Positions 1 to 8,689 of a DNA stretch of 64,000 nucleotides are shown here, piece by piece. A model generated the notes under the pieces. It saw only the letters and a list, made by a program, of their open reading frames with translations, searched no databases and was not told the DNA's origin. Both the position numbers and the translations under genes were made by a program. Position 1 is the stretch's first letter; every line of letters begins with the position of its first letter. Source of the stretch: Evansella cellulosilytica DSM 2522 (lineage in GTDB: Bacteria; Bacillota; Bacilli; Bacillales; Salisediminibacteriaceae); NCBI RefSeq assembly GCF_000177235.2, contig NC_014829.1, positions 3,720,001 through 3,784,000 of the forward strand. Reading direction: 5' to 3'.

Positions 1-300
1 TGCAAGAATAATCGTACCAGGTTGATTTTCAGAGTGTGTAGCAGGCCAAATTGTTCTTGAAACTAAAACCGATGTCACGAATGGATCATCGCTATTTAAA
101 CGAGTTACATTTTTAGTGTTCATGTGATGTGTTATTACATCGTAATTACTTACTTCCTTTGATCCACTACTCAACTCATCAGCTGACACTTTATTTTGCT
201 CGTCTTCATGACCATGGCTACCGTCTTCATTCGAACAAGCAACAATCAAAACAATCATCAAAATGAATAATGTAATTAACAACTTATTTTTTATTTTCAT
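1..300 (-). CDS. Putative lipoprotein with cell-wall-binding-repeat-like start, partial
   Basis: The first 100 codons are present; the rest lies beyond the left edge. The start ATG (298-300) follows a good ribosome binding site (GGGAGGAAG). Residues 1-18 are a hydrophobic signal with a lipobox-like LIVAC, so Cys18 would be lipidated after signal peptidase II cleavage. A short His/Asp/Glu stretch (SHGHEDEQ) follows. The segment NVTRLNSDDPFVTSVLVSR resembles the opening of the CW_binding_2 type repeats of Bacillus wall proteins. It lies just downstream of the YVTN propeller gene on the same strand, which suggests a shared envelope role. The mature function is not visible. Confidence 0.7.
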   Translation of the reverse strand, partial: MKIKNKLLITLFILMIVLIVACSNEDGSHGHEDEQNKVSADELSSGSKEVSNYDVITHHMNTKNVTRLNSDDPFVTSVLVSRTIWPATHSENQPGTIILA

Positions 301-494
301 ATACTTCTTCCTCCCACTTAACAGATTTTTTTATTATAAAAGTCGTTTTTGTAGAAAGTGTGAAGTTTTTATTTGAATTGTTTTGAAATAATTACCAGTT
401 AAATACAACCCTTTCTTCCACCAGTAACCATTCGAGTATTCCCCAGATAAAACGATAGGTTTTAAGCATATACAAAGTAATAATTATTACGAAC

Positions 495-1943
495 TCATGG
501 ATTCAGATCAATGATTAATTCACTATTGAAAAATGGTTCAAATATAAGTTTTAACACAGTACTTTCATTTGAAAGTAAAGGGGACAAATCTAACGTTTTC
601 TCAAAAATCGCTACATATTGAGGGTGATGTGAGTCATTATTAACAGCTATCCATTCTACCGGTCTGACTTCTAATCCCTCACTATTCTTTAATCTCACGC
701 TTTCCCCAAACGCTATTTGAGATAAATCTCCCGAATGTGTCGTCATATCGATTTTGAAAAAGAAATATGCATGTGGATCCAATGCAGTAACGTTCTCGAT
801 ATACTCCACATCATTAGTAGAGTAAGGAGTTTGTTGAGTGATAACTAGCTCAACGCTATCAACGAAGGCTTCTCCCTTTAGTTTTACAGAAGAACTTGGT
901 ACATCGAAGCTATTTTCACCTTCACTTTCTTCTTTCTCCATTCCCTTTAATGTCATTTCATGTGGTTCTTTTCCTATACTGATTTTCTCAATGATAGAAT
1001 AATCATTTCGATCAATGACAACCATATTATTTGCTTCTCTGTGAGTAACAAAAACAAATTCACCATCTGGAGAAAATGAGATATGGTTTGCATAAGAGTC
1101 TGTCGCAATTGTCGTTATGAGCGACATTGTCTCAGTATCAATAACAGATACGTTATTTGAATGATTATTTGCAGTCCAAACTTGTTTCCCATCTGGAGAG
1201 ACCGTAACACCATGAACGCCTTCTCCAGCTTCAACTTCTTGCAAGACCTCAAAACTATTCATATCAATGACAGAGATACTATTCGACCTCACATTTGCAC
1301 TAAAAGCAAAATCACCGTTAGGACTTACAGCAACCTCATTTGGCATTTGACCGACAGGGATTGTCGACATTACTTGATACGTATAGGCATCAATAACACT
1401 TACAGAATTACTGTTTACATTTGCTACCCAAATTTGCGAACCATCGTTTGTAACACTCACGTGAGCAGGACCATCTTCCGTTTTGATTTTGGCAAGAACC
1501 TCAAAAGTTTCTGCATCAACGACAGCAAGATTTCCTCCCTCTTCTCCAAGTCCAGCATTTAATGCCACGTATACATAATTTCCTGAAGGGTGAATATCAA
1601 TGCCATGAACACCTTCATCAAATTTGAGCTCTTTTATTGATTGTTCAGTGTCTAAATCAAATGCATGGACAGTTTTTCCTTGAAAGCCTGTACCAAAGTA
1701 CACAACTTGTTTATTAGGTGACATTGCAATACCGTGCGAAATTTGTTCATGTCCAAGTTGAATTTCACGTACTGGCTCTCGTTCTGAAAAATTTATTTCC
1801 GAAATAGTACCATCTCCAGCATTTGCTACATAAAAAATTGGTGCGCTAAGAGCCTCCTTCGTTTTTGTAAAAAAAATAAGCGGTATTGCACTTACAGTTA
1901 AAAACACAAGTAATAATGATAAAATCCACTTCCATTTGGTCAT
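495..1943 (-). CDS. Membrane-anchored YVTN-family beta-propeller protein
   Basis: 482 residues. An uncleaved or signal-like membrane segment lies at about residues 6-26. Residues 35-335 hold about seven propeller blades with the recurring pattern VxVIDxxxxxVxxxIxxGxxPxxVxxSPDGxxxxVxN, for example VSVIDAYTYQVMSTIPVGQM. The last 140 residues form a separate, unrecognised beta-rich extracellular domain. The ribosome binding site GAGGGGG sits 6 nt before the ATG. YVTN/lactonase-like propellers act outside the cell as binding or surface proteins; no enzyme active site is evident. The gene precedes the lipoprotein gene on the same strand with a 194-bp gap in which I see no terminator, so co-transcription is possible. 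Confidence 0.8.
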   Translation of the reverse strand: MTKWKWILSLLLVFLTVSAIPLIFFTKTKEALSAPIFYVANAGDGTISEINFSEREPVREIQLGHEQISHGIAMSPNKQVVYFGTGFQGKTVHAFDLDTEQSIKELKFDEGVHGIDIHPSGNYVYVALNAGLGEEGGNLAVVDAETFEVLAKIKTEDGPAHVSVTNDGSQIWVANVNSNSVSVIDAYTYQVMSTIPVGQMPNEVAVSPNGDFAFSANVRSNSISVIDMNSFEVLQEVEAGEGVHGVTVSPDGKQVWTANNHSNNVSVIDTETMSLITTIATDSYANHISFSPDGEFVFVTHREANNMVVIDRNDYSIIEKISIGKEPHEMTLKGMEKEESEGENSFDVPSSSVKLKGEAFVDSVELVITQQTPYSTNDVEYIENVTALDPHAYFFFKIDMTTHSGDLSQIAFGESVRLKNSEGLEVRPVEWIAVNNDSHHPQYVAIFEKTLDLSPLLSNESTVLKLIFEPFFNSELIIDLNP

Positions 1944-2160
1944 TCTTAATTCCCCCTCAAACTTTCTTTGTTACGTTCTCAATGACTGACTATATTGACG
2001 AACCTCATGATTATAGTCAAGAACCCTGAATGTTTATTAAGATACATGAAATTTGTGGAGGAACTTTGAAGATATAAAAAAAAGAAGCAGAAATTGTCCT
2101 TTTCACCACAATTTTACATGTGACGAAACATCAACCTAGTTTTATACTTTATCTAAAAAA

Positions 2161-2200
2161 AAGACTTAAACTAAGCCTCATAAAGCTAGTTTTAAGTCTT
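2161..2200. terminator. Bidirectional hairpin terminator
   Basis: Inverted repeat AAGACTTAAACTA / TAGTTTTAAGTCTT, preceded by an A-run and followed by TTT. It lies in the 434-bp gene-free stretch between the kinase stop and the propeller start. The same stretch also holds a degenerate palindromic repeat (2256-2313). Confidence 0.6.
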
Positions 2201-2255
2201 TCATTTTGACATGAGATGATACCTCCTGGAGCTATACACCTTCCCCAAAGAAAAC

Positions 2256-2313
2256 GATGCCACATGTCTTTAAAGTACTAGTGAGTGCTCTTCTTGCTAC
2301 TACGCGTGGCATC
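2256..2313. repeat. Palindromic intergenic repeat, divergent copy A
   Basis: The stem GATGCCAC (2256-2263) pairs with GTGGCATC (2306-2313). The inner arm GTACTAGTGAG pairs imperfectly with CTTGCTACTAC. Sequence and fold match the elements at 10931, 11088, 20594 and 20750, but the outer GCGGTG/CACCGC arm and the flanking terminator hairpin are degenerate here. Confidence 0.75.
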
Positions 2314-2354
2314 ATTTCCACCTCCACACAATTTATGCTTTATTACCATTTAAA

Positions 2355-2386
2355 GAAAACTAGCGATAAACTTCTCGCTAGTTTTC
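2355..2386 (-). terminator. Terminator overlapping the histidine kinase stop codon
   Basis: GAAAACTAGCG / CGCTAGTTTTC hairpin. On the minus strand it is followed by TTTAAATGG. The kinase stop codon (2378-2380) lies within the stem, so it ends the sortase-regulator-kinase operon. Confidence 0.6.
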
Positions 2387-3805
2387 TAACAACGGTAAAT
2401 GAATTGAAAATGTCGTTCCTTTACCTAGTTTACTATACACATCCACTTTTCCTTGATGTGCTTCTACAACTTCCTTTACGATCGCTAACCCCAAACCAGT
2501 ACCACTATCGTTACGATTTCGTGATGCGTCTGCTTTATAAAATCGCTCCCATATATGAGGAAGGTCATGTTTAGAAATACCACAGCCTGTATCCTTAACA
2601 CAGACGGTCACTTCGTTATCATCTTTTCTTAAAATTAATTCAATCTCTCCATCTTTCGGAGTATGTCTAATTGCATTTTCTATTAAATTGATAAGTGCTT
2701 GCTCCATTCGGTAGGAGTCCATCATGATCATCAGTTCCTGACAATGTTTATCTATTTCTATCCGATGCTTAATCCGTTTTTGATCAAACATGAGTGCTCT
2801 ACTTTCATATAAATTTTCAAGCCATACTCCAATCGGAACGAGTTCCATTTCAAGTTTTATTTTTCCTTCTTCAAGCTTTGTTAATAAAAATAAGTCGCTT
2901 ACTAGTTGCTCCATTCTTGTTGCTTCATTATAGATTACGTTTAAATTTCTTTTTAAATCTTCCTTTTCTACTGTCTTAGCATCCTTCATAACAGCCGAAT
3001 AGCCTTTAATATACGTAATAGGTGTGCGTAGATCATGAGATATATGAGAAATGAAATGTCTTCTTGAATCTCTATATTCCTTTAATTGTTTCGTCATCGA
3101 TTGAATACTTTCACCAAGATGACTAATTTCATCATTTCCTTGTATATTTAACTCTACATCAAAATCGCCATCAGCAATATTTTTTGTCATTTTACTTATC
3201 TTATTTAATGGCTTGGATATTTTTTTCGTCAAATATCTCGTAAAGATGTAACCTACTAGAAAGGTGATGCCCCCCATAATTAATAAAAGCATGAGAAGCT
3301 GGACTCTTGCATGGTTCAAGTCACCAGTATCTTGGTCTAAAAATACGTACCCTGCAATTTCATTTTCTCCGTTTTCATATATAGGCATTAACGCCCAAAC
3401 GTGTGGAATATGAAATTGTATATTGGATTCAACACGTTCAATAAACGGCTCATTATTTCCACCAGCAGTTTCGCGATGTTCATTAATCCAACTTAAAAAA
3501 TGGTGTAGTTTAGTATCCTCTATTGTTTCTGACATAAATGTTACAGATAAATCAGCATCTAATATCATAAAATAACTGTTTTTCCCTGATTCTATTTCTT
3601 CTATATATTCTATGATAAGATCGTCTACCTCTTTTTCCAGTAAGTGTGCATGAGATACTATCCTACCTTCAACTTCGTGTGTCAAATGATCATGGTAAAA
3701 ATTTTTAGTAATCCAATCCGCACCACCGACCAGAGTGATAATTGAAATGAGTAAAATAATCATAACTAATACCGTTACTCTTGATGCTAACTTTTTAAAC
3801 AACAT
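2378..3805 (-). CDS. Sensor histidine kinase (HAMP, HisKA, HATPase_c)
   Basis: 475 residues. TM1 is at about 11-27, an extracellular sensor region at about 30-168, TM2 at 169-190 and HAMP at about 190-243. The HisKA box ISHDLRTPITYIKGYS has phospho-acceptor His257. The N box (NLIENAIRHT), G1 (DTGCGI) and G2 (GTGLGLAIVKEVV) of the ATPase domain are all present, so the protein looks intact. It lies 40 bp downstream of the response regulator and third in an operon after the sortase. This pair belongs to the ResE/YkoH-like class of Bacillus kinases, but the stimulus is unknown. The sortase context suggests an envelope signal (inference). Confidence 0.93.
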   Translation of the reverse strand: MLFKKLASRVTVLVMIILLISIITLVGGADWITKNFYHDHLTHEVEGRIVSHAHLLEKEVDDLIIEYIEEIESGKNSYFMILDADLSVTFMSETIEDTKLHHFLSWINEHRETAGGNNEPFIERVESNIQFHIPHVWALMPIYENGENEIAGYVFLDQDTGDLNHARVQLLMLLLIMGGITFLVGYIFTRYLTKKISKPLNKISKMTKNIADGDFDVELNIQGNDEISHLGESIQSMTKQLKEYRDSRRHFISHISHDLRTPITYIKGYSAVMKDAKTVEKEDLKRNLNVIYNEATRMEQLVSDLFLLTKLEEGKIKLEMELVPIGVWLENLYESRALMFDQKRIKHRIEIDKHCQELMIMMDSYRMEQALINLIENAIRHTPKDGEIELILRKDDNEVTVCVKDTGCGISKHDLPHIWERFYKADASRNRNDSGTGLGLAIVKEVVEAHQGKVDVYSKLGKGTTFSIHLPLLEN

Positions 3806-3845
3806 GTTTTACTAGCCTTCTTTCTTAATAGAAATGATATAGTAA

Positions 3846-4538
3846 TTACACGTCTTCGATCACTTTATAACCTATTCCCCACACCGTTTCTATTATTGGT
3901 TCATCATACTTTATAGCCTTTAGCTTTTCACGGATATTTTTCACGTGCGTATCAACTGTTCTATTTTCTCCTTCATAATCTAATCCCCATTCAAGCTCTA
4001 ATAAATGCTCACGATCATATACCCTACCCGGGTTTTTAGCTAATCGCAAGAAAATCTGAAATTCCTTTTTCGTTAGCGGTATAGGCATATTATTATAAAT
4101 GACTTGGTAGCTGTTAGGGTGAAAATCTAACCCTTTGATCGTAAACGATTCGTTTTTTGTAGAGATACTTTTCGACCTCCGAAGGACAGACTCAACTCTC
4201 GCAACGAGTTCTTTAGGCTCAAATGGTTTCACGACATAATCATCTGCGCCTCTCTTTAACCCTTCGACAACCCGCTCCGTATCGCCTAACGCCGTTAACA
4301 AAATAACTGGTATTTCCGTATCAAGCTCGACCCTTAACATGTTTAATAATTCAAAGCCATCGATTTCAGGCATCATGATATCTAATATAATTAAATCATA
4401 ATTGTTTTCTTGCACTTTCAAAAAAGCCTCATCTCCATTTGAAGCCTCGTCAAGTTGAAATGGGCTAGCCGAAAAGCAAACTTTCAACAATTTCCTCATT
4501 TCTTGCTCGTCATCTACTAACAATATTTTAGCTTCCAT
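3846..4538 (-). CDS. OmpR-family response regulator
   Basis: 230 residues. The receiver domain has the acidic pair DD (9-10), phospho-acceptor Asp53 in LIILDIMMP, Thr in ILLTALG and Lys in VVKPF. The C-terminal winged helix-turn-helix contains LTKKEFQIFLRL and RTVDTHVKNIREKL. It is the cognate partner of the kinase immediately downstream and follows the sortase gene by 51 bp. Its DNA target is not proven. A 40-bp element upstream of this operon is nearly repeated upstream of the small-protein operon at 8.5 kb and is a candidate binding site (inference). Confidence 0.94.
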   Translation of the reverse strand: MEAKILLVDDEQEMRKLLKVCFSASPFQLDEASNGDEAFLKVQENNYDLIILDIMMPEIDGFELLNMLRVELDTEIPVILLTALGDTERVVEGLKRGADDYVVKPFEPKELVARVESVLRRSKSISTKNESFTIKGLDFHPNSYQVIYNNMPIPLTKKEFQIFLRLAKNPGRVYDREHLLELEWGLDYEGENRTVDTHVKNIREKLKAIKYDEPIIETVWGIGYKVIEDV

Positions 4539-4589
4539 TTTCTTTCCCCTCGTTTTCTTATAGAAGTAAGTTCTAAGTTAGATCGTTCA

Positions 4590-5180
4590 TTACTCAGTCA
4601 CTGGCTTCGCCTGAATAATATATCTTTCAGGTGCATCTCCAACAAACCGGAAAGGATAACATGTTGATAGCGTTAACACCTCATAGTCTATAGAATAATC
4701 TATAACCGTTCGATCATCTTTATCAACGATAAAAATGTCAACAATCTCGTATTGAAATGCTCCATAGCTCATGTTTACTTCTATTACATCGCCATGTACA
4801 AGTTCACCAAGATCCCTAAAAACAGTATCTCGATGTCCTGACATTAATATTTGTCTATCTTGTCCAGGAAATCCTGTTCCTATGAAATGACCTACACCAC
4901 TTTTCAGTTCTTCATCCTCTGTGCCCTCTACGATTGGATATTCTAAATCTAATAAAGGAATGGTCATCATTCCGATTGTTTCACCTCGTTCAGGCTGAAA
5001 TGTCCGCAAAGCGTCCTCTACGTTTATTTGATTTCTCTCGTCATTTCCAGCATACACAATACTTTGTGCCTTTTTTAGTGCATCGTTTTGTTTTGTATTC
5101 ATTTCATAAAATTGATACCCCCCAATCCCAAAAAAAATGAGGCTTGTCATAATAAAAATAATACCTATCCATTTTTTCAT
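4590..5180 (-). CDS. Class D-like sortase
   Basis: 196 residues from the chosen ATG at 5180, which has AAGGAG 9 nt upstream; an in-frame ATG at 5207 has no comparable site. One N-terminal membrane anchor (about 4-22) leads to a sortase beta-barrel. The catalytic triad is His116 (SGHRDT), Cys174 (TLSTCYPF) and Arg178 (PFRFVG). The TLSTCYPF signature and the short length fit class D enzymes, which in Bacillus relatives recognise LPxTA-type signals. The only sorting signal I see in the window is LPDTA at the end of the GH30 protein at 25.4 kb, so that protein is a candidate substrate (inference). The gene is first in the operon with the two-component genes. Confidence 0.92.
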   Translation of the reverse strand: MKKWIGIIFIMTSLIFFGIGGYQFYEMNTKQNDALKKAQSIVYAGNDERNQINVEDALRTFQPERGETIGMMTIPLLDLEYPIVEGTEDEELKSGVGHFIGTGFPGQDRQILMSGHRDTVFRDLGELVHGDVIEVNMSYGAFQYEIVDIFIVDKDDRTVIDYSIDYEVLTLSTCYPFRFVGDAPERYIIQAKPVTE

Positions 5181-5240
5181 CAACACCATCTCCTTGTATA
5201 CTAACACGAAAATAATAGCGTATATAACATTACTCTTTCA

Positions 5241-5280
5241 TTTACTTTAGCAACAAAATATATAGATTTTATGAAGATAA
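5241..5280 (-). promoter_or_regulatory. Sortase operon promoter with element shared with 8547-8586
   Basis: This 40-bp stretch aligns without gaps to 8547-8586 at 32 of 40 positions. On the minus strand both carry CTTCATAAAA followed by a -10-like hexamer (TATATT here) and TTTGTTG. The core (5250-5276) lies 70 bp upstream of the sortase start. No good -35 is seen, which fits an activator-dependent promoter. Confidence 0.6.
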
Positions 5281-5411
5281 ATCATATTTATCATATTCTA
5301 TAAAACATATATAACCCTTTCCTTTAAAAAGAATAGTAAAACTTTTATTTGTAAAAAATATAGACCTACAGCTAAACGAAGCAACCAAATAAAACTGAGA
5401 ATAATTTTACG

Positions 5412-5440
5412 TTTACTTATATACCCTACGGTGGTATAGT
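5412..5440 (+). promoter_or_regulatory. copA promoter overlapped by CsoR-like operator
   Basis: -35 TTTACT (5412-5417), 17-bp spacer, -10 TATAGT (5435-5440). The spacer holds ATACCCTACGGTGGTAT (5421-5437), an inverted repeat close to the known CsoR copper-repressor operator of Bacillus copper operons. Repression relieved by Cu(I) is the expected behaviour (family knowledge). Confidence 0.75.
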
Positions 5441-5475
5441 GTACTTATAAAACATTTGAAGATGAGGTGAAGAAA

Positions 5476-7716
5476 TTGGAAAAGACACTTTTTTCTGTGA
5501 GAGGAATGACGTGTTCTTCCTGTGTAGCGCGTGTTGAAAAGAAAATATCAAAAGTCGATGGAGTAGAAAAGGTAAATGTTAATTTAGCTGCAAACCAGGC
5601 ACAAGTGGAGTACGACAGCAATCTTTCGACAGCAAACGATATTATTCAAGCCATCGAAAATATTGGCTATAGCAGTAGTGTAATAGATGAGACAGATGAA
5701 AAAGATGTCAGTGAAGAACAGGAGAAGGAAACAAAGAAGTTAAAAAAGGATTTTATCTTTGGTGCTATTTTAACATCAATCGTTTTAATCGGTAGTATCC
5801 CTCATATGATGGAAGGCTGGGGTACATGGATTCCAGGATTTATGACAAATGCATATTGGCTGCTACTATTAACGTCTTTTGTTCAATTAGGACCTGGTTG
5901 GCGTTTTTACAGTAATAGCTATAAGGTGTTAAAAAATGGATCAGCAGATATGAATGTGTTAGTTGCAATGGGGACTACTGCAGCTTGGCTTTATAGCGGT
6001 GCTATGACTTTATTTCCTACGACACTTTCCAATATGGGTTTTCCGGTTCAACTTTATTACGATGTAACAACTGTTATTACTACGCTCATCATTCTAGGGC
6101 GCTATTTGGAGTCGAAAGCAAAGGGAGAAACCTCTTCCGCTATAAAAAAGTTGATGAATCTTCAAGCAAAAACAGCGAAAGTGATACGTGATAATCAAGA
6201 AATTGAAATTCCCGTTGAAGAAGTTGTCATTCATGATCACATCATTGTTCGTCCAGGTGAAAGAATTCCTGTTGATGGAGAAATTGTAAAAGGAAAATCT
6301 TCTGTCGACGAATCCATGCTCACTGGAGAGTCTATTCCGATCGAAAAAGAAGTCGGTGATGAAGTTATCGGGGCAACGATAAATAAAACAGGAAGCTTCA
6401 CCTTAAAAGCTACTAAAGTTGGAAAAGATACTGCACTATCACAAATCATTCGTATGGTGAATGAAGCACAAGGCTCAAAGGCACCGATCCAGCGTATTGT
6501 CGATAAAATATCAGCATACTTCGTCCCTGCCGTGGTGGTTTTAGCTATATTGAGTTTTATCATATGGTGGGCAATCGGGCCAGATCCAGCATTCATCGTT
6601 GGGTTAACCTCTTTCATCGCCGTCTTAATTATAGCATGTCCTTGTGCGTTAGGGCTCGCAACACCAACGGCCATTATGGTTGGAACGGAAAAGGGTGCTG
6701 AAAATGGTGTTCTTATTAAGGATGCTGCAAGCATTGAAAGAGCTAATAAAGTAAAAACAGTTGTCCTAGACAAAACAGGAACGATTACTGAAGGAAAACC
6801 GAAAGTTACCGACATCATTTCAAGCAGTTCTTATACCCGTATAGAGTTACTTTCACTTGTTGCTTCTTTAGAGCGCAAGTCAGAACACCCACTCGGGGAG
6901 GCGATCGTTCAAGAAGCAATTGAGGAGAAATTGCCACTGCGAGAACCTGACAATTTTGAATCCATTACTGGACATGGCCTCATTGGTACAGTAGATAATC
7001 ACACGATAGTTGTTGGAAACCTCAAGTTAATGCACGATCAAAACATTACGAATCAGGAAATGATCCAAACAGCAGAAAGATTAGCAGATGAAGGTAAAAC
7101 ACCTATGTATATTGCCATTGATGGAAGCTATGCTGGTATTATTGCTGTTGCAGATACGTTAAAGTCTGACACGAAAACTGCCATTAAGACACTAAAAAGT
7201 ATGGGTGTTCATGTCATTATGCTTACTGGAGACCATTATCGAACAGCTAAAGCCATTGCAAAAGAAGCTGGCATTGAACATTTTATTGCTGAGGTCCTTC
7301 CTGAACATAAAGCGGAAGAGATAAAAAAGCTTCAAGAAAAAGGAGAAGTAGTTGCAATGGTTGGAGACGGTATTAATGATGCCCCCGCACTTGCACAAGC
7401 AGATGTTGGTATTGCAATTGGTACAGGTACAGATGTTGCAATGGAAACAGCAAGTATTACGCTGATGCGTGGAAACATGATGAGTGTTGTCACTTCATTA
7501 AAGCTTGCAAAATCTACGATGAATATGATTTGGCAAAACTTAGGTTGGGCTTTTGGTTATAACGTCGTTCTCATACCAGTTGCAGCTGGTGTATTATATC
7601 CATTTATCGGCATATTCCTCAACCCAGCATTAGCAGGTGCCGCAATGGCCTTTAGCTCAGTTTCAGTTGTACTAAACACGTTGAGGTTGAAAAAATTTAA
7701 AGCTGTAGCCAATTAA
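5476..7716 (+). CDS. copA: Copper-transporting P1B-type ATPase
   Basis: About 746 residues. It has a single N-terminal heavy-metal-associated domain with GMTCSSC near residues 11-16, whereas Bacillus subtilis CopA has two. Eight membrane helices are expected. The Cu-site motif [12 protein letters not shown], the phosphorylation motif DKTGTIT, the HP motif (SEHPLG) and the hinge [10 protein letters not shown] are all present. TTG at 5476 is preferred because GAGG (5463-5466) is well spaced from it; an in-frame GTG at 5467 overlaps that site and is the alternative. Expected role: ATP-driven export of Cu(I) from the cytoplasm. No copZ or csoR gene is adjacent. Confidence 0.93.
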   Translation: MEKTLFSVRGMTCSSCVARVEKKISKVDGVEKVNVNLAANQAQVEYDSNLSTANDIIQAIENIGYSSSVIDETDEKDVSEEQEKETKKLKKDFIFGAILTSIVLIGSIPHMMEGWGTWIPGFMTNAYWLLLLTSFVQLGPGWRFYSNSYKVLKNGSADMNVLVAMGTTAAWLYSGAMTLFPTTLSNMGFPVQLYYDVTTVITTLIILGRYLESKAKGETSSAIKKLMNLQAKTAKVIRDNQEIEIPVEEVVIHDHIIVRPGERIPVDGEIVKGKSSVDESMLTGESIPIEKEVGDEVIGATINKTGSFTLKATKVGKDTALSQIIRMVNEAQGSKAPIQRIVDKISAYFVPAVVVLAILSFIIWWAIGPDPAFIVGLTSFIAVLIIACPCALGLATPTAIMVGTEKGAENGVLIKDAASIERANKVKTVVLDKTGTITEGKPKVTDIISSSSYTRIELLSLVASLERKSEHPLGEAIVQEAIEEKLPLREPDNFESITGHGLIGTVDNHTIVVGNLKLMHDQNITNQEMIQTAERLADEGKTPMYIAIDGSYAGIIAVADTLKSDTKTAIKTLKSMGVHVIMLTGDHYRTAKAIAKEAGIEHFIAEVLPEHKAEEIKKLQEKGEVVAMVGDGINDAPALAQADVGIAIGTGTDVAMETASITLMRGNMMSVVTSLKLAKSTMNMIWQNLGWAFGYNVVLIPVAAGVLYPFIGIFLNPALAGAAMAFSSVSVVLNTLRLKKFKAVAN

Positions 7717-7794
7717 CGAATAGGGTATGTCATAGTTACACACGGTGTACGCCAACTAAAAGAAGCCGTTATATCGTTAGAGTATACACTTCAA

Positions 7795-7831
7795 GGGAGA
7801 CTCAATAGGTAATCAGCCTATTCGGTCTCCC
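7795..7831. terminator. Hairpin between copA and small-protein operon
   Basis: GGGAGAC...CCTATTCGGTCTCCC forms a stem with an inner AATAGG/CCTATT arm. It separates two convergent units and lacks a strong T-run on either side, so its efficiency is uncertain. Confidence 0.5.
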
Positions 7832-7838
7832 TCAATGA

Positions 7839-8048
7839 TTATTTCAACTCTTCTATTTCCTTTTTCAACTGTTTATTTTGTTCCGTCATTCCGTCTACTT
7901 TTTTCTGAAGTAGTTCCATCTCTTCTATAGTTAATTGATTTGCTTTGTCGTCATGTTTCTTATTATTCGTCATCGTCACTGCTTTCCAACAGAAAAAGAG
8001 ACACACACCTTTTAAAGCAATTATTGCTAACAGTAAGTAATTATCCAT
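7839..8048 (-). CDS. Small membrane protein with C-terminal coiled coil
   Basis: 69 residues: one membrane helix (about 4-22, containing two Cys), a short linker, then a charged heptad region (about 39-69, ending LKKEIEELK). The ribosome binding site GGGAGG lies just before the ATG, and the start overlaps the end of the preceding gene by 8 bp. It is the third of three consecutive genes with the same plan (N-terminal helix, Cys, C-terminal coiled coil), which look like diverged paralogues or parts of one complex. Function is not recognised. Convergence with copA and the Cys residues hint at metal or envelope stress (inference). Confidence 0.75.
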   Translation of the reverse strand: MDNYLLLAIIALKGVCLFFCWKAVTMTNNKKHDDKANQLTIEEMELLQKKVDGMTEQNKQLKKEIEELK

Positions 8049-8274
8049 TTCTCCTCCCTCTTCTTTCTACAAGTTCCTGCTTCAATTCTTTATTCACTTT
8101 CTCTAATTCTACTAACTTTCTTTCTATTTCTTCATACGTTATTGAAGTCTCGTCATTCGTTGTCGTTTCTTTTCCACAACAGCTACCTCTAAACTTCGTC
8201 ACTCCTTTACCACACTTAAAAATCATCCATATTAAAATCCCCAAAAGAATAACCGTTAACAGCGAGGATTCCAT
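8041..8274 (-). CDS. Small membrane protein with Cys cluster and coiled coil
   Basis: 77 residues from the ATG at 8274, which follows GGGGGAAGGAAAG; an upstream in-frame GTG at 8307 is less well supported. One membrane helix is at about 5-21. Cys residues follow at FKCGKG and GSCCGK, the CC pair being suggestive of metal or thiol chemistry. A coiled coil is at about 43-75. It is the second gene of the three-gene set and overlaps the third by 8 bp. It shares the helix, Cys, coiled-coil plan with both neighbours. I do not recognise the family. Confidence 0.72.
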   Translation of the reverse strand: MESSLLTVILLGILIWMIFKCGKGVTKFRGSCCGKETTTNDETSITYEEIERKLVELEKVNKELKQELVERRGRRNG

Positions 8275-8303
8275 CTTTCCTTCCCCCTTTTTTTGTTTTC
8301 CTC

Positions 8304-8501
8304 TCACAATCTTGATCTTTTCATCGATTCAATTTCTTTCGTTAGCTCCTCATTTTGTTTCACTAATTTACTCAAATTCTTTTCAAGTTCTTGTGATTGT
8401 TTTGCTTTCGCTCCACCATCACTCATTTTTTTAATAAAAAACAACATCGCAATCATCATAAGTGGGCATGCGAGTAATGCTAAATAAGATAGATTCTCCA
8501 T
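8304..8501 (-). CDS. Small membrane protein, first of a three-gene set
   Basis: 65 residues. The hydrophobic helix (about 5-24) contains ACPLMMIAMLFF, a Cys-Pro-Leu-Met pattern that recalls small membrane proteins found near copper genes in Bacilli (impression, not verified). A basic and glutamine-rich linker and a coiled coil (about 37-65) follow. The ribosome binding site AGAGGAG precedes the ATG. It leads a tight operon of three similar small proteins. Its promoter region (8547-8586) is nearly the same as that of the sortase/two-component operon. Confidence 0.75.
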   Translation of the reverse strand: MENLSYLALLACPLMMIAMLFFIKKMSDGGAKAKQSQELEKNLSKLVKQNEELTKEIESMKRSRL

Positions 8502-8546
8502 TTTCTCATACTCCTCTCTAGTTAATAATATCGCTTTGTTTACTCA

Positions 8547-8586
8547 TTTAACTTAACAACAAATTATAGAGTTTTTATGAAGTTAT
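8547..8586 (-). promoter_or_regulatory. Promoter of small-protein operon, shared 40-bp element
   Basis: It is 32/40 identical to 5241-5280 without gaps. On the minus strand it reads CTTCATAAAAACTC, then TATAAT as a clear -10 and TTTGTTG. The core (8556-8582) is 55 bp upstream of the first small gene. The conserved CTTCATAAAA sits just upstream of the -10, where an OmpR-family activator could bind. Confidence 0.6.
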
Positions 8587-8631
8587 ATAGTCTTGTTTTC
8601 TTCCTTAAATATGAACTTTTTGTAAAATACA

Positions 8632-8660
8632 TTGACATTCGTTATTTAGAGGAGTAAATT
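8632..8660 (+). promoter_or_regulatory. SigA-type promoter of the ktrAB leader
   Basis: TTGACA (8632-8637), 17-bp spacer, TAAATT (8655-8660). It is placed about 30 bp upstream of the riboswitch aptamer. Confidence 0.75.
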
Positions 8661-8689
8661 ACATTTATAAAAATTTAAAATATGAAAGC

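Noticed and set aside
476-492. GTAATAATTATTAC palindrome that looks like a Zur/Fur-type site
   Set aside because: Centre spacing does not fit the 7-1-7 rule and it lies far from a promoter.
1161-1562. Plus-strand ORF opposite the YVTN gene
   Set aside because: Shadow of the repeated propeller coding sequence; no start signals.
6237-6818. 193-residue minus-strand ORF inside copA
   Set aside because: Antisense shadow of a conserved ATPase; no ribosome binding site.
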